This document shows positions 1 to 6,620 of a DNA stretch of 15,919 bases, one piece after another; the first letter of the stretch is position 1; every line of letters starts with the position of its first letter. Source of the stretch: Actinomycetota bacterium (lineage in GTDB: Bacteria; Actinomycetota; Acidimicrobiia; Spongiisociales; ZC4RG35); contig JAKEHF010000124.1 in NCBI GenBank assembly GCA_022615295.1, positions 1 through 15,919 on the forward strand, written 5' to 3'. The translations under genes were made by a program, and so were the position numbers. A model generated the notes under the pieces. It made no database searches, was not told the origin of the DNA, and was given only the letters and a program-made list of their open reading frames with translations.

Positions 1-725
1 CCGGTCATCACCTCGTCGACGACGAGAAGCACCCCGTGCCGACGGCACAACTCGGCGATTGCCGGCCAGTATCCCTCGGGTGGTGTCGCCGCGCCCAGGG
101 TGGCTCCCCCTATCGGTTCGGCGACAAAGGCGGCAACCCTTCCCGGACCGACCCGCTGCAGGGTCTCATCGAGACGGTCGACGTGCCATTGGGCGCAGCC
201 GTCGGGGTGAGTCGACGACGGGCAGCGGTACTCGGTGACGGCCGGGACCTTCACGGAGCGTCCCAGCCAGGGCTCGTAGGGTCGGCGCAGCGGCTCGCGC
301 CCGGAGACGTCGAGGGCCCAAAGGGTGTTCCCGTGATAGGACATCTCCCTCGACACGATCACCACACGTTCCTCTTCGCCACGCGCCAGGTGATAGGCCC
401 TGGTCATCTTCAGGGCGGTCTCGACGGCCTCGGATCCGCCGGTGGTGGGGAACACACGGGGGTCGTCCATCGGGAGACGGGGGGCAAGTGCTGTGGCGTA
501 GTCCTCCAGGGCGACGCTTGTGAAGACCGATGGATGCAGGTAGTCGAGCGTGGCCATGTGACGGGTCATCGCGGAGAGCACACCCTCGTCACCGTGACCG
601 ATGTTGCTGACAACCGCCCCACCGGCGGCGTCGAGATACGTTGCCCCGTCGATGCCATGGATCCAGCAGCCCTCGGCCTTGACCGCGATTATCGGGTCGG
701 GGCTCCGGTGGAAGACATGGCTCAT
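1..725 (-). CDS. class III PLP-dependent aminotransferase (N-terminal part, runs off the window)
   Basis: This gene reads leftward from ATG at 725 and leaves the window still open after about 241 codons, so the C-terminal half with the PLP lysine is not visible. The translation starts MSHVFHRSPDPIIAVKAEG and contains family landmarks in order: TTGGSEAVETALKMTRAYH (cofactor phosphate region), MSYHGNTLWALDVSG, FVAEPIGGATLGAATPPEGY and the PLP-nitrogen aspartate motif VLLVVDEVMT. Class III aminotransferases move an amino group, often from an omega-amino acid or amine, to a keto acid in the cytosol. A possible -10 (TAGCGT, 740-735) lies 9 bases before the ATG, so the mRNA may be leaderless. It is divergent from the acyl-CoA dehydrogenase and shares the operator at 759-774 with it. 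The amine substrate is unknown; it is clearly a different subfamily from the second aminotransferase at 3349. Confidence 0.9.
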   Translation of the reverse strand, partial: MSHVFHRSPDPIIAVKAEGCWIHGIDGATYLDAAGGAVVSNIGHGDEGVLSAMTRHMATLDYLHPSVFTSVALEDYATALAPRLPMDDPRVFPTTGGSEAVETALKMTRAYHLARGEEERVVIVSREMSYHGNTLWALDVSGREPLRRPYEPWLGRSVKVPAVTEYRCPSSTHPDGCAQWHVDRLDETLQRVGPGRVAAFVAEPIGGATLGAATPPEGYWPAIAELCRRHGVLLVVDEVMT

Positions 726-734
726 CGCGAGTTG

Positions 735-783
735 ACGCTAGCTCTCTCCGCCCCCGGGCTGAACCGCCGTTCAGTGCTAGCGT
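735..783. promoter_or_regulatory. divergent promoter region with two TAGCGT -10 boxes
   Basis: GACGCTAGC (734-742) and GCTAGCGTC (776-784) form a 9-bp inverted repeat around the TetR-like operator. Each arm contains TAGCGT in the direction of the gene it faces: minus 740-735, 9 bases before the aminotransferase ATG, and plus 778-783, 8 bases before the dehydrogenase ATG. This is the spacing expected for leaderless transcription. On the minus strand, TTCAGC inside the operator is 17 bases upstream of the -10 and could act as a -35. The plus-strand -35 is poor. The same TAGCGT box recurs before the Rieske gene. Confidence 0.5.
759..774. promoter_or_regulatory. TetR-type operator copy 1 (perfect 6-4-6 palindrome)
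   Basis: The plus strand reads CTGAACCGCCGTTCAG, with perfect CTGAAC/GTTCAG arms around a 4-base centre. On the minus strand it is CTGAACGGCGGTTCAG, identical over all 16 bases to the copy at 10464-10479 beside the tetR gene. It lies between the divergent aminotransferase and acyl-CoA dehydrogenase genes, overlapping the probable promoters of both, a position where a repressor would silence both. Assignment to the TetR protein encoded at 9815-10426 is inference from shared sequence and position. Confidence 0.75.
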
Positions 784-791
784 CGGCGGAG

Positions 792-1973
792 ATGACCACC
801 ACCCTGAGCGAGCGGGAGCGTCGTCTCCAGGAGACGTCGCGTCACTTCGTGGACGAGCTGATCCCTTGGGAGGTGGAGGCGGAGATGAACCGTGGCGAGC
901 TCCCTCCCGAGGTGGCCAAGCGGCACGCGGAGAGGGTCGCCGAGCTTGGTCTGGTCTCGATCAACATGCCCGAGAGCCTGGGCGGACCCGGTTACACAAT
1001 GTTCGAGCAGACACTCATCCAGGAGCAGACCGGCCGGGTGACCAACGCCCTGGGGTGGGTGGTGAGCACCGGGCCCTCATGGATCGAACCGGTGGTCACC
1101 GACTTCCAGATGCAGCGGTGGATCCGCCCCACCGTCGACGGGTCGATCCACGAGTGCTACGCCATCACCGAAGCCGGCGCCGGCTCCGATGTCGACTCCA
1201 TAGCCGCCACCGCCCGTCGCAACGACGACGGCTACGTCCTGAACGGGGAGAAGTGGCACGTCACCTCGGCGAACCACGCCTCCTATGTCTTCTTCCAGGC
1301 GAAGCTGGCTGAGGGGCCCAACACCGGGCGGCATGTCCTGTTCTTCGTGGATATCGACACCCCGGGGGTGGAGTGCGTCCGGGTGCCCGAGTACAGCCAC
1401 ACCTTTGGGCATCACCATTGGGAGATGCGGTTCAACGACGTCAGGGTCCCCGCCGAGAACCTGGTGGGCTCGGAGGGTGACGGGATGAGCTTCACCCATG
1501 ACTGGTTCCGCTACGAGCGTTTGATGATCGCGGCGAGATGCTGTGGCGCCGCCGAGCGGCTGATCACCGAGGCCACCGCCTTCGCCACTGAGAGGATGGC
1601 CTACGGGTCGCCGATCATTGACTACCAGGCCATCCAGTTCATGCTCGCCGACTCTCTGACCGAGCTGTGGGCGGCCCGTCTCATGACCTACGAGACGGCG
1701 CGGGCCATCGACGCCGGTGTCGATCTCAAGGTCGCCCACGCCCGGGCCTCGATGGCCAAGCTCTACGCCTCGGAGATGGCGAACCGGGTCGCCGACCGGG
1801 CGGTGCAGATCTTCGGCGGCCGCGGCTTCATGCGGGAGAACGTCGCCGAGCGCTTCTATCGGGAGCTCAGGGTCGACAGGATCTGGGAGGGCACCTCCGA
1901 GATCCAACGCATCATCATCGCCGACCAGCTTCGGAAACGTGGTGTAGGTCTCGCCGACCCAAACCTCAGGTAA
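792..1973 (+). CDS. acyl-CoA dehydrogenase
   Basis: The 393-residue product is full length for the family, which is FAD-dependent and oxidises an acyl-CoA to the 2,3-enoyl-CoA, passing electrons to ETF in the cytosol. Visible landmarks are YAITEAGAGSD near residue 123 (FAD/substrate loop), WHVTSANHASYVFFQAK, FGGRGFMRENVAERFYREL and the catalytic-base motif IWEGTSEIQR with Glu at about residue 366. ATG 792 is chosen because it follows a TAGCGT box by 8 bases and opens with MTTTLSERERRLQETSRHF; the frame stays open far upstream to base 36, but that part is antisense to the aminotransferase. The last codons (LADPNLR) and the TAA stop run into the left arm of a long inverted repeat. Substrate unknown; in this context a betaine-CoA or branched acyl-CoA derived from the imported amine is possible. 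Confidence 0.93.
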   Translation: MTTTLSERERRLQETSRHFVDELIPWEVEAEMNRGELPPEVAKRHAERVAELGLVSINMPESLGGPGYTMFEQTLIQEQTGRVTNALGWVVSTGPSWIEPVVTDFQMQRWIRPTVDGSIHECYAITEAGAGSDVDSIAATARRNDDGYVLNGEKWHVTSANHASYVFFQAKLAEGPNTGRHVLFFVDIDTPGVECVRVPEYSHTFGHHHWEMRFNDVRVPAENLVGSEGDGMSFTHDWFRYERLMIAARCCGAAERLITEATAFATERMAYGSPIIDYQAIQFMLADSLTELWAARLMTYETARAIDAGVDLKVAHARASMAKLYASEMANRVADRAVQIFGGRGFMRENVAERFYRELRVDRIWEGTSEIQRIIIADQLRKRGVGLADPNLR

Positions 1974-2090
1974 TACGGCCCCCTATTGGTCGCATATCTT
2001 CTCAAGAAAGCCGGCGGCGAGCCTCGATCGCCCGGCAAGAGGTGTTCTCGAGAGGATATGTACCCCCTGGGGGGCCGTATTACCTGAGGT
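1963..2090. repeat. 128-bp long inverted repeat between convergent genes (bidirectional terminator or small MITE-like element)
   Basis: The outer arms 1963-1983 and 2070-2090 are perfect 21-bp inverted copies, beginning ACCTCAGGTAATACGG on the left. After 9 unmatched bases on each side, inner arms 1993-2008 and 2045-2060 pair at 14 of 16 positions. Together they make continuous 46-bp imperfect arms around a 36-base loop that holds a further GCCGG/CCGGC stem (2010-2014/2032-2036). The left arm contains the TAA stop of the acyl-CoA dehydrogenase, and the right arm ends 5 bases before the 3' end of the Rieske gene. There is no U-tract typical of an intrinsic terminator. Perfect termini around a degenerate interior, with AA on both outer flanks, resemble a tiny non-autonomous element, but no second copy was seen in this window. 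Confidence 0.85.
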
Positions 2091-2095
2091 AAGCG

Positions 2096-3274
2096 TCAGT
2101 GGAGCTCGCGGACCGGGACCTCGGGGATCACCCAGCCATGACCGAGATAGAGGTGGCCGATGGTGGAGAGGAACTGGTAGACGGTTCCCTCCCAGGTCGA
2201 AAGGGGGCCGGGCCGGTAGCCACGTTGACGCACCCCCTTCATCACGTTCTCACAAGCGGTCCAGTCCTCCCGGTTGGTGATTTCCCAGAAGTCGACGGCA
2301 TAGGAGGGGTCGAATCCCTCCAACTCGAACGCCTCCGGCGGGAAGAGCCATGAGCATTCGATGAAGGTCCGGCCCGGGTCGAGCGGGGTGAGACGGTGGG
2401 TCATGACGTAGTCGGGATGCATGGAGAGGAGCAGGCTCGGGGCGACGGTCAGATACCACACCTGGCGGGCCAGCTCGTCGTCGATTCCCCGGAAGTTGAC
2501 CCCACTGGATGCACCGTCGAGCGACATCGTCGCCGCATGGGGCTTCAGGGCCATGGTCCCCCCGCACCAGTGACCCGTGGGCAGGTGGTCGAAACCACTG
2601 TCGGGCGGGCTCACCTCGCAGAGCTCGGGGTGTATCGATGAGCAGTGGTAGCACTCGTTGTAGTTCTCGACGACGATCTTCCAGTTGGCCTCGACTACGT
2701 ATGAGTGGGTGGCCGCGGTCCGCAGACGCTCCGTCTCGAAAGGCGCCGCCTTCTCGGCGAGATTGCCGTAGTGGTCCTCGATCGGTTTGGCGTCGCCGCT
2801 CAGGTCGACCCAGACCCACCCGAGATACTCGGCCACCCTGATCCCGACCAACGGATAGTCGGACATCTCGAACCCGGGGGTCTGGGTGAAGGTGGGGGCG
2901 GCCCGAAGCTCGCCGCTGAACCGATAGGACCAGGAGTGATAGGGACAACGGATGAGTCGGGCGTCGATGGCCTCTCCGATCGGGGCCAGCTCATGGCCGC
3001 GATGCCGGCACACATTGGAGAAGGCGGTCAGGGTGCCATCGCGGTCCCGGGCGAGGAGGATGCTCTCGGCGGCAACCTCGACCGCCCTGATCTGGCCCGG
3101 CGCCACCAACTCATCCCCCCTACCGACACACACCCATGTGGCACGGAAGACGTTGTCCATCTCCCAGGCGAGCGCCTCGTCGGAGGTGTAAGCGGCGGCG
3201 GGGAGGGTCCGGTTCTCGCCAAAGGGTGCGATCACCTTTACAAGGTCCTCTGCAGGCAGTGGTGCGGCCGTCAT
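2096..3274 (-). CDS. Rieske [2Fe-2S] non-heme iron oxygenase, alpha subunit, quaternary-amine demethylase type
   Basis: The 392-residue protein carries a Rieske centre, CRHRGHE with Cys89 and His91 followed by CPYHSW with Cys110 and His113. The mononuclear iron site is ENYNECYHCSSIHPE, with His210 and His215; Glu207 takes the place of the bridging Asp found in most ring hydroxylases. That glutamate and the YHC..HP form are known from carnitine, glycine betaine and proline betaine oxygenases. The expected reaction is NADH- and O2-dependent hydroxylation next to nitrogen, giving demethylation or C-N cleavage. ATG 3274 is chosen because GGGAG lies 5 bases upstream; an in-frame GTG at 3289 would overlap the probable -10 (TAGCGT, 3293-3288). 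It is divergent from the second aminotransferase, with an operator between them. The required reductase is absent from the window. Substrate is inferred only to class. Confidence 0.9.
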   Translation of the reverse strand: MTAAPLPAEDLVKVIAPFGENRTLPAAAYTSDEALAWEMDNVFRATWVCVGRGDELVAPGQIRAVEVAAESILLARDRDGTLTAFSNVCRHRGHELAPIGEAIDARLIRCPYHSWSYRFSGELRAAPTFTQTPGFEMSDYPLVGIRVAEYLGWVWVDLSGDAKPIEDHYGNLAEKAAPFETERLRTAATHSYVVEANWKIVVENYNECYHCSSIHPELCEVSPPDSGFDHLPTGHWCGGTMALKPHAATMSLDGASSGVNFRGIDDELARQVWYLTVAPSLLLSMHPDYVMTHRLTPLDPGRTFIECSWLFPPEAFELEGFDPSYAVDFWEITNREDWTACENVMKGVRQRGYRPGPLSTWEGTVYQFLSTIGHLYLGHGWVIPEVPVRELH

Positions 3275-3287
3275 GCTTTCTCCCGAC

Positions 3288-3293
3288 ACGCTA
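3288..3293 (-). promoter_or_regulatory. probable -10 box of the Rieske gene
   Basis: On the minus strand TAGCGT lies 13 bases before the chosen ATG (3274). Upstream, TTCAGG is 16 bases away and overlaps the operator at 3311-3326, so it could serve as a weak -35 blocked by the repressor. The same TAGCGT hexamer precedes the first aminotransferase and the acyl-CoA dehydrogenase, which supports it as the island's -10 form. Confidence 0.45.
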
Positions 3294-3306
3294 GACGGTC
3301 GAAGTG

Positions 3307-3330
3307 TATCCTGAACGGCGAGTCAGGATA
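3307..3330. promoter_or_regulatory. TetR-type operator copy 2 within a 24-bp inverted repeat
   Basis: The core CTGAACGGCGAGTCAG (3311-3326) matches the copy at 10464 at 14 of 16 bases. It is extended outward into perfect 8-bp arms, TATCCTGA (3307-3314) and TCAGGATA (3323-3330). On the plus strand CAGGAT (3324-3329) could be the -10 for the aminotransferase, as in the copy at 10464, so the operator would cover the polymerase site. It lies between the divergent Rieske and aminotransferase genes. Confidence 0.72.
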
Positions 3331-3348
3331 CCGAAGGGAAGTGGACTC

Positions 3349-4713
3349 ATGCTCCCGGCAGCAGATCAGACGTCGTTGCTGGACGATCTGATCCAATCGG
3401 AAGAGCGCCGATTCCTCGAGCGGGCCCCCAAGGCGGGGGTATTTGCCGAACTGGCCAGCCGCAATCTCCCCGGAGGCGTCACCTCGAGCTGGCAGATCTC
3501 CCGGCCCCGCCCTGTCTGGATCGACCGCGGCCAGGGCTCCAAGGTATGGGACGTCGACGGCAACCAGTACATCGACTACCACGGCGGCTACGGGGCCATG
3601 TTGGCCGGTCATGCCCATCCGGCGATCGTGGCCGCGGTCACCGAGCGGGTGCGCAAGGGGACCCATTTCTCCCAGCCCACACCGGACGTCATCGACGTCG
3701 TGGAGGAGCTGGTGGACCGTTACCAGCAGCCCCTGTGGCGCTTCGGCAACTCGGGCACCGAGGCGACGATGGACGCGGTCCATCTGATGAGGGCGGTCAC
3801 CGGGCGGGATTACATCATCAAGTTCGAGGGGGCCTATCACGGTCATCACGACGCCGCCATGGTCTCGGTGTGGAACGAGGACGGATTGGGCCCGGAGCAT
3901 CGACCCACACCCGTCGCCGCCGGGACCGGGATACCCCAGGCGATGGTCGATCTGACCCTGGTGGCCACCTTCAACGACTTGACCCTGGTCGAAGGGCTGT
4001 TCCAGGAGCACCCCGGTCAAGTGGCCGGTGTGATCGTCGAGCCCATCCTCCAGAACTGCGGCGTGCTCATCCCCGAGGACGGCTTCATCTCCGGTCTGCG
4101 TGAGATAACGAGGAGACACGACGCGCTGCTCACCTTCGACGAGGTGAAGACGGGTCTCACCGTTGGCAGAGGCGGGGCCACCCGGTTCTTCGATGTGGTA
4201 CCCGACATCGTCTGTCTGGCCAAGGCCCTGGGTGGCGGTCTTCCCATTTCCGCCATCGGTGGCAGCGAGGAGGTGATGGGGGCGATCACAGACGGCACCT
4301 ATGAGCAGGTAGGCACCTTCAACGGCAACCCGCTGAGCATGGCCGCGGCCAAGGCGATGTTGACCGAGGTCATGGTCGCCGACACCTACGTCCACCTCAA
4401 GGGTCTCCAGGCCAAGATGAGGGCGGGCGCCGAGGACGTGATCCGGCGTCATCGGCTCGACGCTCATGTTGCCACCGCCGGGGCCAAGGGGAGCGTCATC
4501 TACTCCTCCGAGCCGATGCGCACCTATCGAGACTTTCTCCGCATCGACGGGCGGTATGCCCAGGCTGCCTGGTTGTATCAGTACAACCGCGGGGTGTTCC
4601 TCCCGCCCTGGGGAAAGGGCGAGCAGTGGCTGATCTCCGTCCAGCACGACACGTCGGACATCGATCGGTATCTGGAGACGCTCGACGAGTTCGCGGCGAC
4701 GATCGCCGGATGA
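3349..4713 (+). CDS. class III aminotransferase, glutamate-1-semialdehyde aminomutase-like
   Basis: The product has 454 residues and the fold-type I PLP layout: GNSGTEATMDAVHLMRA (phosphate binding), FEGAYHGHHDAAMVS, VIVEPILQNCGVLIP, LLTFDEVKTG with Asp264, and CLAKALGGGLPISAIGG with the Schiff-base Lys292, followed by TFNGNPLSMAAA. The closest style is the glutamate-1-semialdehyde 2,1-aminomutase and beta-amino-acid aminotransferase branch. A role in heme synthesis is unlikely given its catabolic neighbours. ATG 3349 is chosen because GAAGGGAAG lies just upstream; an in-frame GTG at 3304 falls inside the operator region. It is followed after 21 bases by the PotA-like ATPase, so they probably share one transcript. 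The amino donor is not identifiable from sequence. Confidence 0.9.
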   Translation: MLPAADQTSLLDDLIQSEERRFLERAPKAGVFAELASRNLPGGVTSSWQISRPRPVWIDRGQGSKVWDVDGNQYIDYHGGYGAMLAGHAHPAIVAAVTERVRKGTHFSQPTPDVIDVVEELVDRYQQPLWRFGNSGTEATMDAVHLMRAVTGRDYIIKFEGAYHGHHDAAMVSVWNEDGLGPEHRPTPVAAGTGIPQAMVDLTLVATFNDLTLVEGLFQEHPGQVAGVIVEPILQNCGVLIPEDGFISGLREITRRHDALLTFDEVKTGLTVGRGGATRFFDVVPDIVCLAKALGGGLPISAIGGSEEVMGAITDGTYEQVGTFNGNPLSMAAAKAMLTEVMVADTYVHLKGLQAKMRAGAEDVIRRHRLDAHVATAGAKGSVIYSSEPMRTYRDFLRIDGRYAQAAWLYQYNRGVFLPPWGKGEQWLISVQHDTSDIDRYLETLDEFAATIAG

Positions 4714-4734
4714 GGTCATAGACTCGCCCCCGCC

Positions 4735-5814
4735 ATGGCCGGTGTCGTCGAACTGGTGGGTCTGGTCAAGGGCTTCGGTGACGTCACCGCGGTCGACCAC
4801 GTGAACCTGCGCATCGAGGACGGCGAGTTCTTCTCACTGCTCGGCCCCTCGGGCTGCGGCAAGACCACCACGCTGAGGTTGATCGCCGGCTTCGAACGGC
4901 CCGACGCCGGTGCCATCCTCATCGACGGGGTGGACATGGCCACGACCCCACCCCACAAACGACCGGTGAACACGGTGTTCCAGAGCTACGCCCTGTTCCC
5001 CCACCTGACCGTCGAGGAGAACGTGGGTTTCGGTCTTAGGTACCAGAACCTGAGCAAGGACGCCGCCCGGGGCAAGATCGGCCGGGCTCTGGAGCTGGTC
5101 CGTCTCAGCGGGATGGAGAAGCGCAAGCCCACCCAGCTCTCCGGAGGTCAGCAGCAGAGGGTGGCGTTGGCGAGGTCACTCGTCCTCAACCCCTCCGTCC
5201 TCCTCCTCGACGAACCGCTCGGCGCCCTCGACGCCAAGCTGCGCAAGGCTCTGCAGATCGAGCTCAAAGCTCTCCAGGAGGAGATCGGGATCACCTTCGT
5301 CTACGTCACCCATGACCAGGAGGAGGCCCTGACCATGTCAGACCGGATCGCCGTGATGTCCCAGGGCACCGTCGAGCAGCTGGGGACCCCGGCCGAGGTC
5401 TACGAGAGCCCGGTGAGCAGCTATATCGCCGACTTCCTCGGTGTCTCCAATCTCATGGAGGTCATGGTCAAAACGGGCACCCAGACCCAGACCGTGGTGC
5501 AGCTGGGGCCCTACGAGCTCACCGCCGACACCACGTATCCCTGGCCGGGGCCGGCGTTGGTCTCGATCCGGCCCGAGCGGGTGCTGGTCCTCTCCGACGG
5601 CGACGACGTGCCCAACATGGTCAGCGCCCGGGTGGAACGGATGGTCTACGCCGGTCCGGTGCTGAACGTTCTCGTCACCATCGCCGACTCGAGTGAGATC
5701 CAGGTCACCGTCCCCAACATGGGGGCGGTGGGGCACTATCGCCACGGTGACGAGATCCATCTCCAGCTGCCTTCCGACGCCCTGCGCATCCTCGACCGCG
5801 ACGAGGAAGGCTGA
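4735..5814 (+). CDS. potA: ABC transporter ATP-binding protein, spermidine/putrescine (PotA) type
   Basis: The 359-residue protein powers solute uptake at the inner face of the membrane. It shows Walker A GPSGCGKT (37-44), Q-loop Gln83 in VFQSYALFPH, signature LSGGQ (135-139), Walker B LLLDEP (156-161) with the D-loop GALD, and His193 in VTHDQEEAL. About 120 further residues match the regulatory TOBE region of PotA/MalK-type ATPases. It lies 21 bases after the aminotransferase, away from its presumed permeases and binding protein, which are on the opposite strand and converge with a 9-base gap. The same operator motif precedes both units, which fits co-regulation. The gene symbol reflects family only; the transported amine is unknown. 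Confidence 0.92.
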   Translation: MAGVVELVGLVKGFGDVTAVDHVNLRIEDGEFFSLLGPSGCGKTTTLRLIAGFERPDAGAILIDGVDMATTPPHKRPVNTVFQSYALFPHLTVEENVGFGLRYQNLSKDAARGKIGRALELVRLSGMEKRKPTQLSGGQQQRVALARSLVLNPSVLLLDEPLGALDAKLRKALQIELKALQEEIGITFVYVTHDQEEALTMSDRIAVMSQGTVEQLGTPAEVYESPVSSYIADFLGVSNLMEVMVKTGTQTQTVVQLGPYELTADTTYPWPGPALVSIRPERVLVLSDGDDVPNMVSARVERMVYAGPVLNVLVTIADSSEIQVTVPNMGAVGHYRHGDEIHLQLPSDALRILDRDEEG

Positions 5815-5823
5815 GCACCGGGC

Positions 5824-6606
5824 TCATCCGAACGCCCGGCTGCGGTCGTTCCTGGACAGGTTGGCCGCGGTGTACCTGGACGTGCCCTCGACCATGAGCT
5901 CTCTGGCGGCGTTGGCCAGGGCCCCATAGGCGGCGAAAGCCAGGGACCCACCGGTGGAGAGACGTCGCACTCCGAGGGCGGCGAGCTCCCCGACAGTCGG
6001 CCCGTCCGGGAGCAGCAGGACGTTCACGGGGGCGGCGACTTCGGTGACGATGGTGGCGATCTGGTCCCGATCGACGAGACCTGGCGCATAGAGGACCTGG
6101 GCACCGGTTTCGCGATAGGCGAGAAGACGTTCGATGGTGTCGGCGAGGTCATCGACTCCATAGAGATGGTTCTCGGCTCGCGCCGTGACCACCAGACCGT
6201 GCCGTGACGCCTCCTCGGAGACGGCGGCGACCCTCTCCACCGCCCGGGACCGCGCCAGGATCCCCACACCCGGGTCGTAGTCCTCGATGGAAATGCCCGC
6301 AGCCCCGGCCTCTGCCATGCCGGCGACGGTCTCGGTGACGCCACCCGGGGCATCGGGGAAGCAATTCTCTCCATCGACGCTCACCGGCACCGCGACCGCC
6401 GAGGTCAGAGCCCGGACATGGGCGACGAGCTCGTCTCGCGTGGTCATCTGGTCCAACCGGCCCAGAGAGGCGGCAAAACCCGAGCTGGTCGTGGCGATGG
6501 CGGGAAACCCGAGCGAGGTCAGTATCCGGGCTGATCCCACGTCCCAGGCGTTCGGCATGACAAAGGTGCCCTCCTCGTGGAGACGGGCAAAGGACAGCGC
6601 GGGCAC
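5824..6606 (-). CDS. isocitrate lyase/phosphoenolpyruvate mutase family enzyme
   Basis: The 260-residue product belongs to the PEP mutase/isocitrate lyase superfamily, Mg2+-dependent TIM-barrel enzymes that break or rearrange C-C or P-C bonds of alpha-oxyacids. Visible motifs are MPNAWDVGSARIL (17-29), TTSSGFAASLG, VSVDGEN with Asp78 and Glu80 as probable metal ligands, GISIEDY with Glu108, and TARAENH with Arg143. The KRCGH-type cysteine motif of true isocitrate lyases is missing, so that activity is unlikely; lyase or decarboxylase activity on a small oxyacid is possible. GTG 6606 is chosen because it starts 14 bases after the PotC-like stop and homology begins there, although no strong ribosome site is seen. 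It is the last gene of the importer operon, so it probably handles a product of the imported compound. Confidence 0.85.
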   Translation of the reverse strand: MPALSFARLHEEGTFVMPNAWDVGSARILTSLGFPAIATTSSGFAASLGRLDQMTTRDELVAHVRALTSAVAVPVSVDGENCFPDAPGGVTETVAGMAEAGAAGISIEDYDPGVGILARSRAVERVAAVSEEASRHGLVVTARAENHLYGVDDLADTIERLLAYRETGAQVLYAPGLVDRDQIATIVTEVAAPVNVLLLPDGPTVGELAALGVRRLSTGGSLAFAAYGALANAARELMVEGTSRYTAANLSRNDRSRAFG

Positions 6607-6620
6607 AGACGACGAGCCGA

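Noticed and set aside
36..791. Upstream extension of the acyl-CoA dehydrogenase frame by 252 codons
   Set aside because: It is antisense to a well-conserved aminotransferase and crosses the operator; family homology begins just after ATG 792.
3349..4713. Reading the second aminotransferase as hemL of heme synthesis
   Set aside because: Family resemblance is real, but its operator, the ATPase partner and the catabolic neighbours favour an amine-degrading role.
3271..4800. 509-codon open frame on the minus strand
   Set aside because: It is antisense to the second aminotransferase, is rich in Gly, His, Asp and Arg with no domain pattern, and comes from high-GC codon bias.
5813..5826. Small GAGC/GCTC stem between the convergent ATPase and lyase genes as a terminator
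   Set aside because: The stem is only four base pairs with no T-tract, so it cannot be supported.
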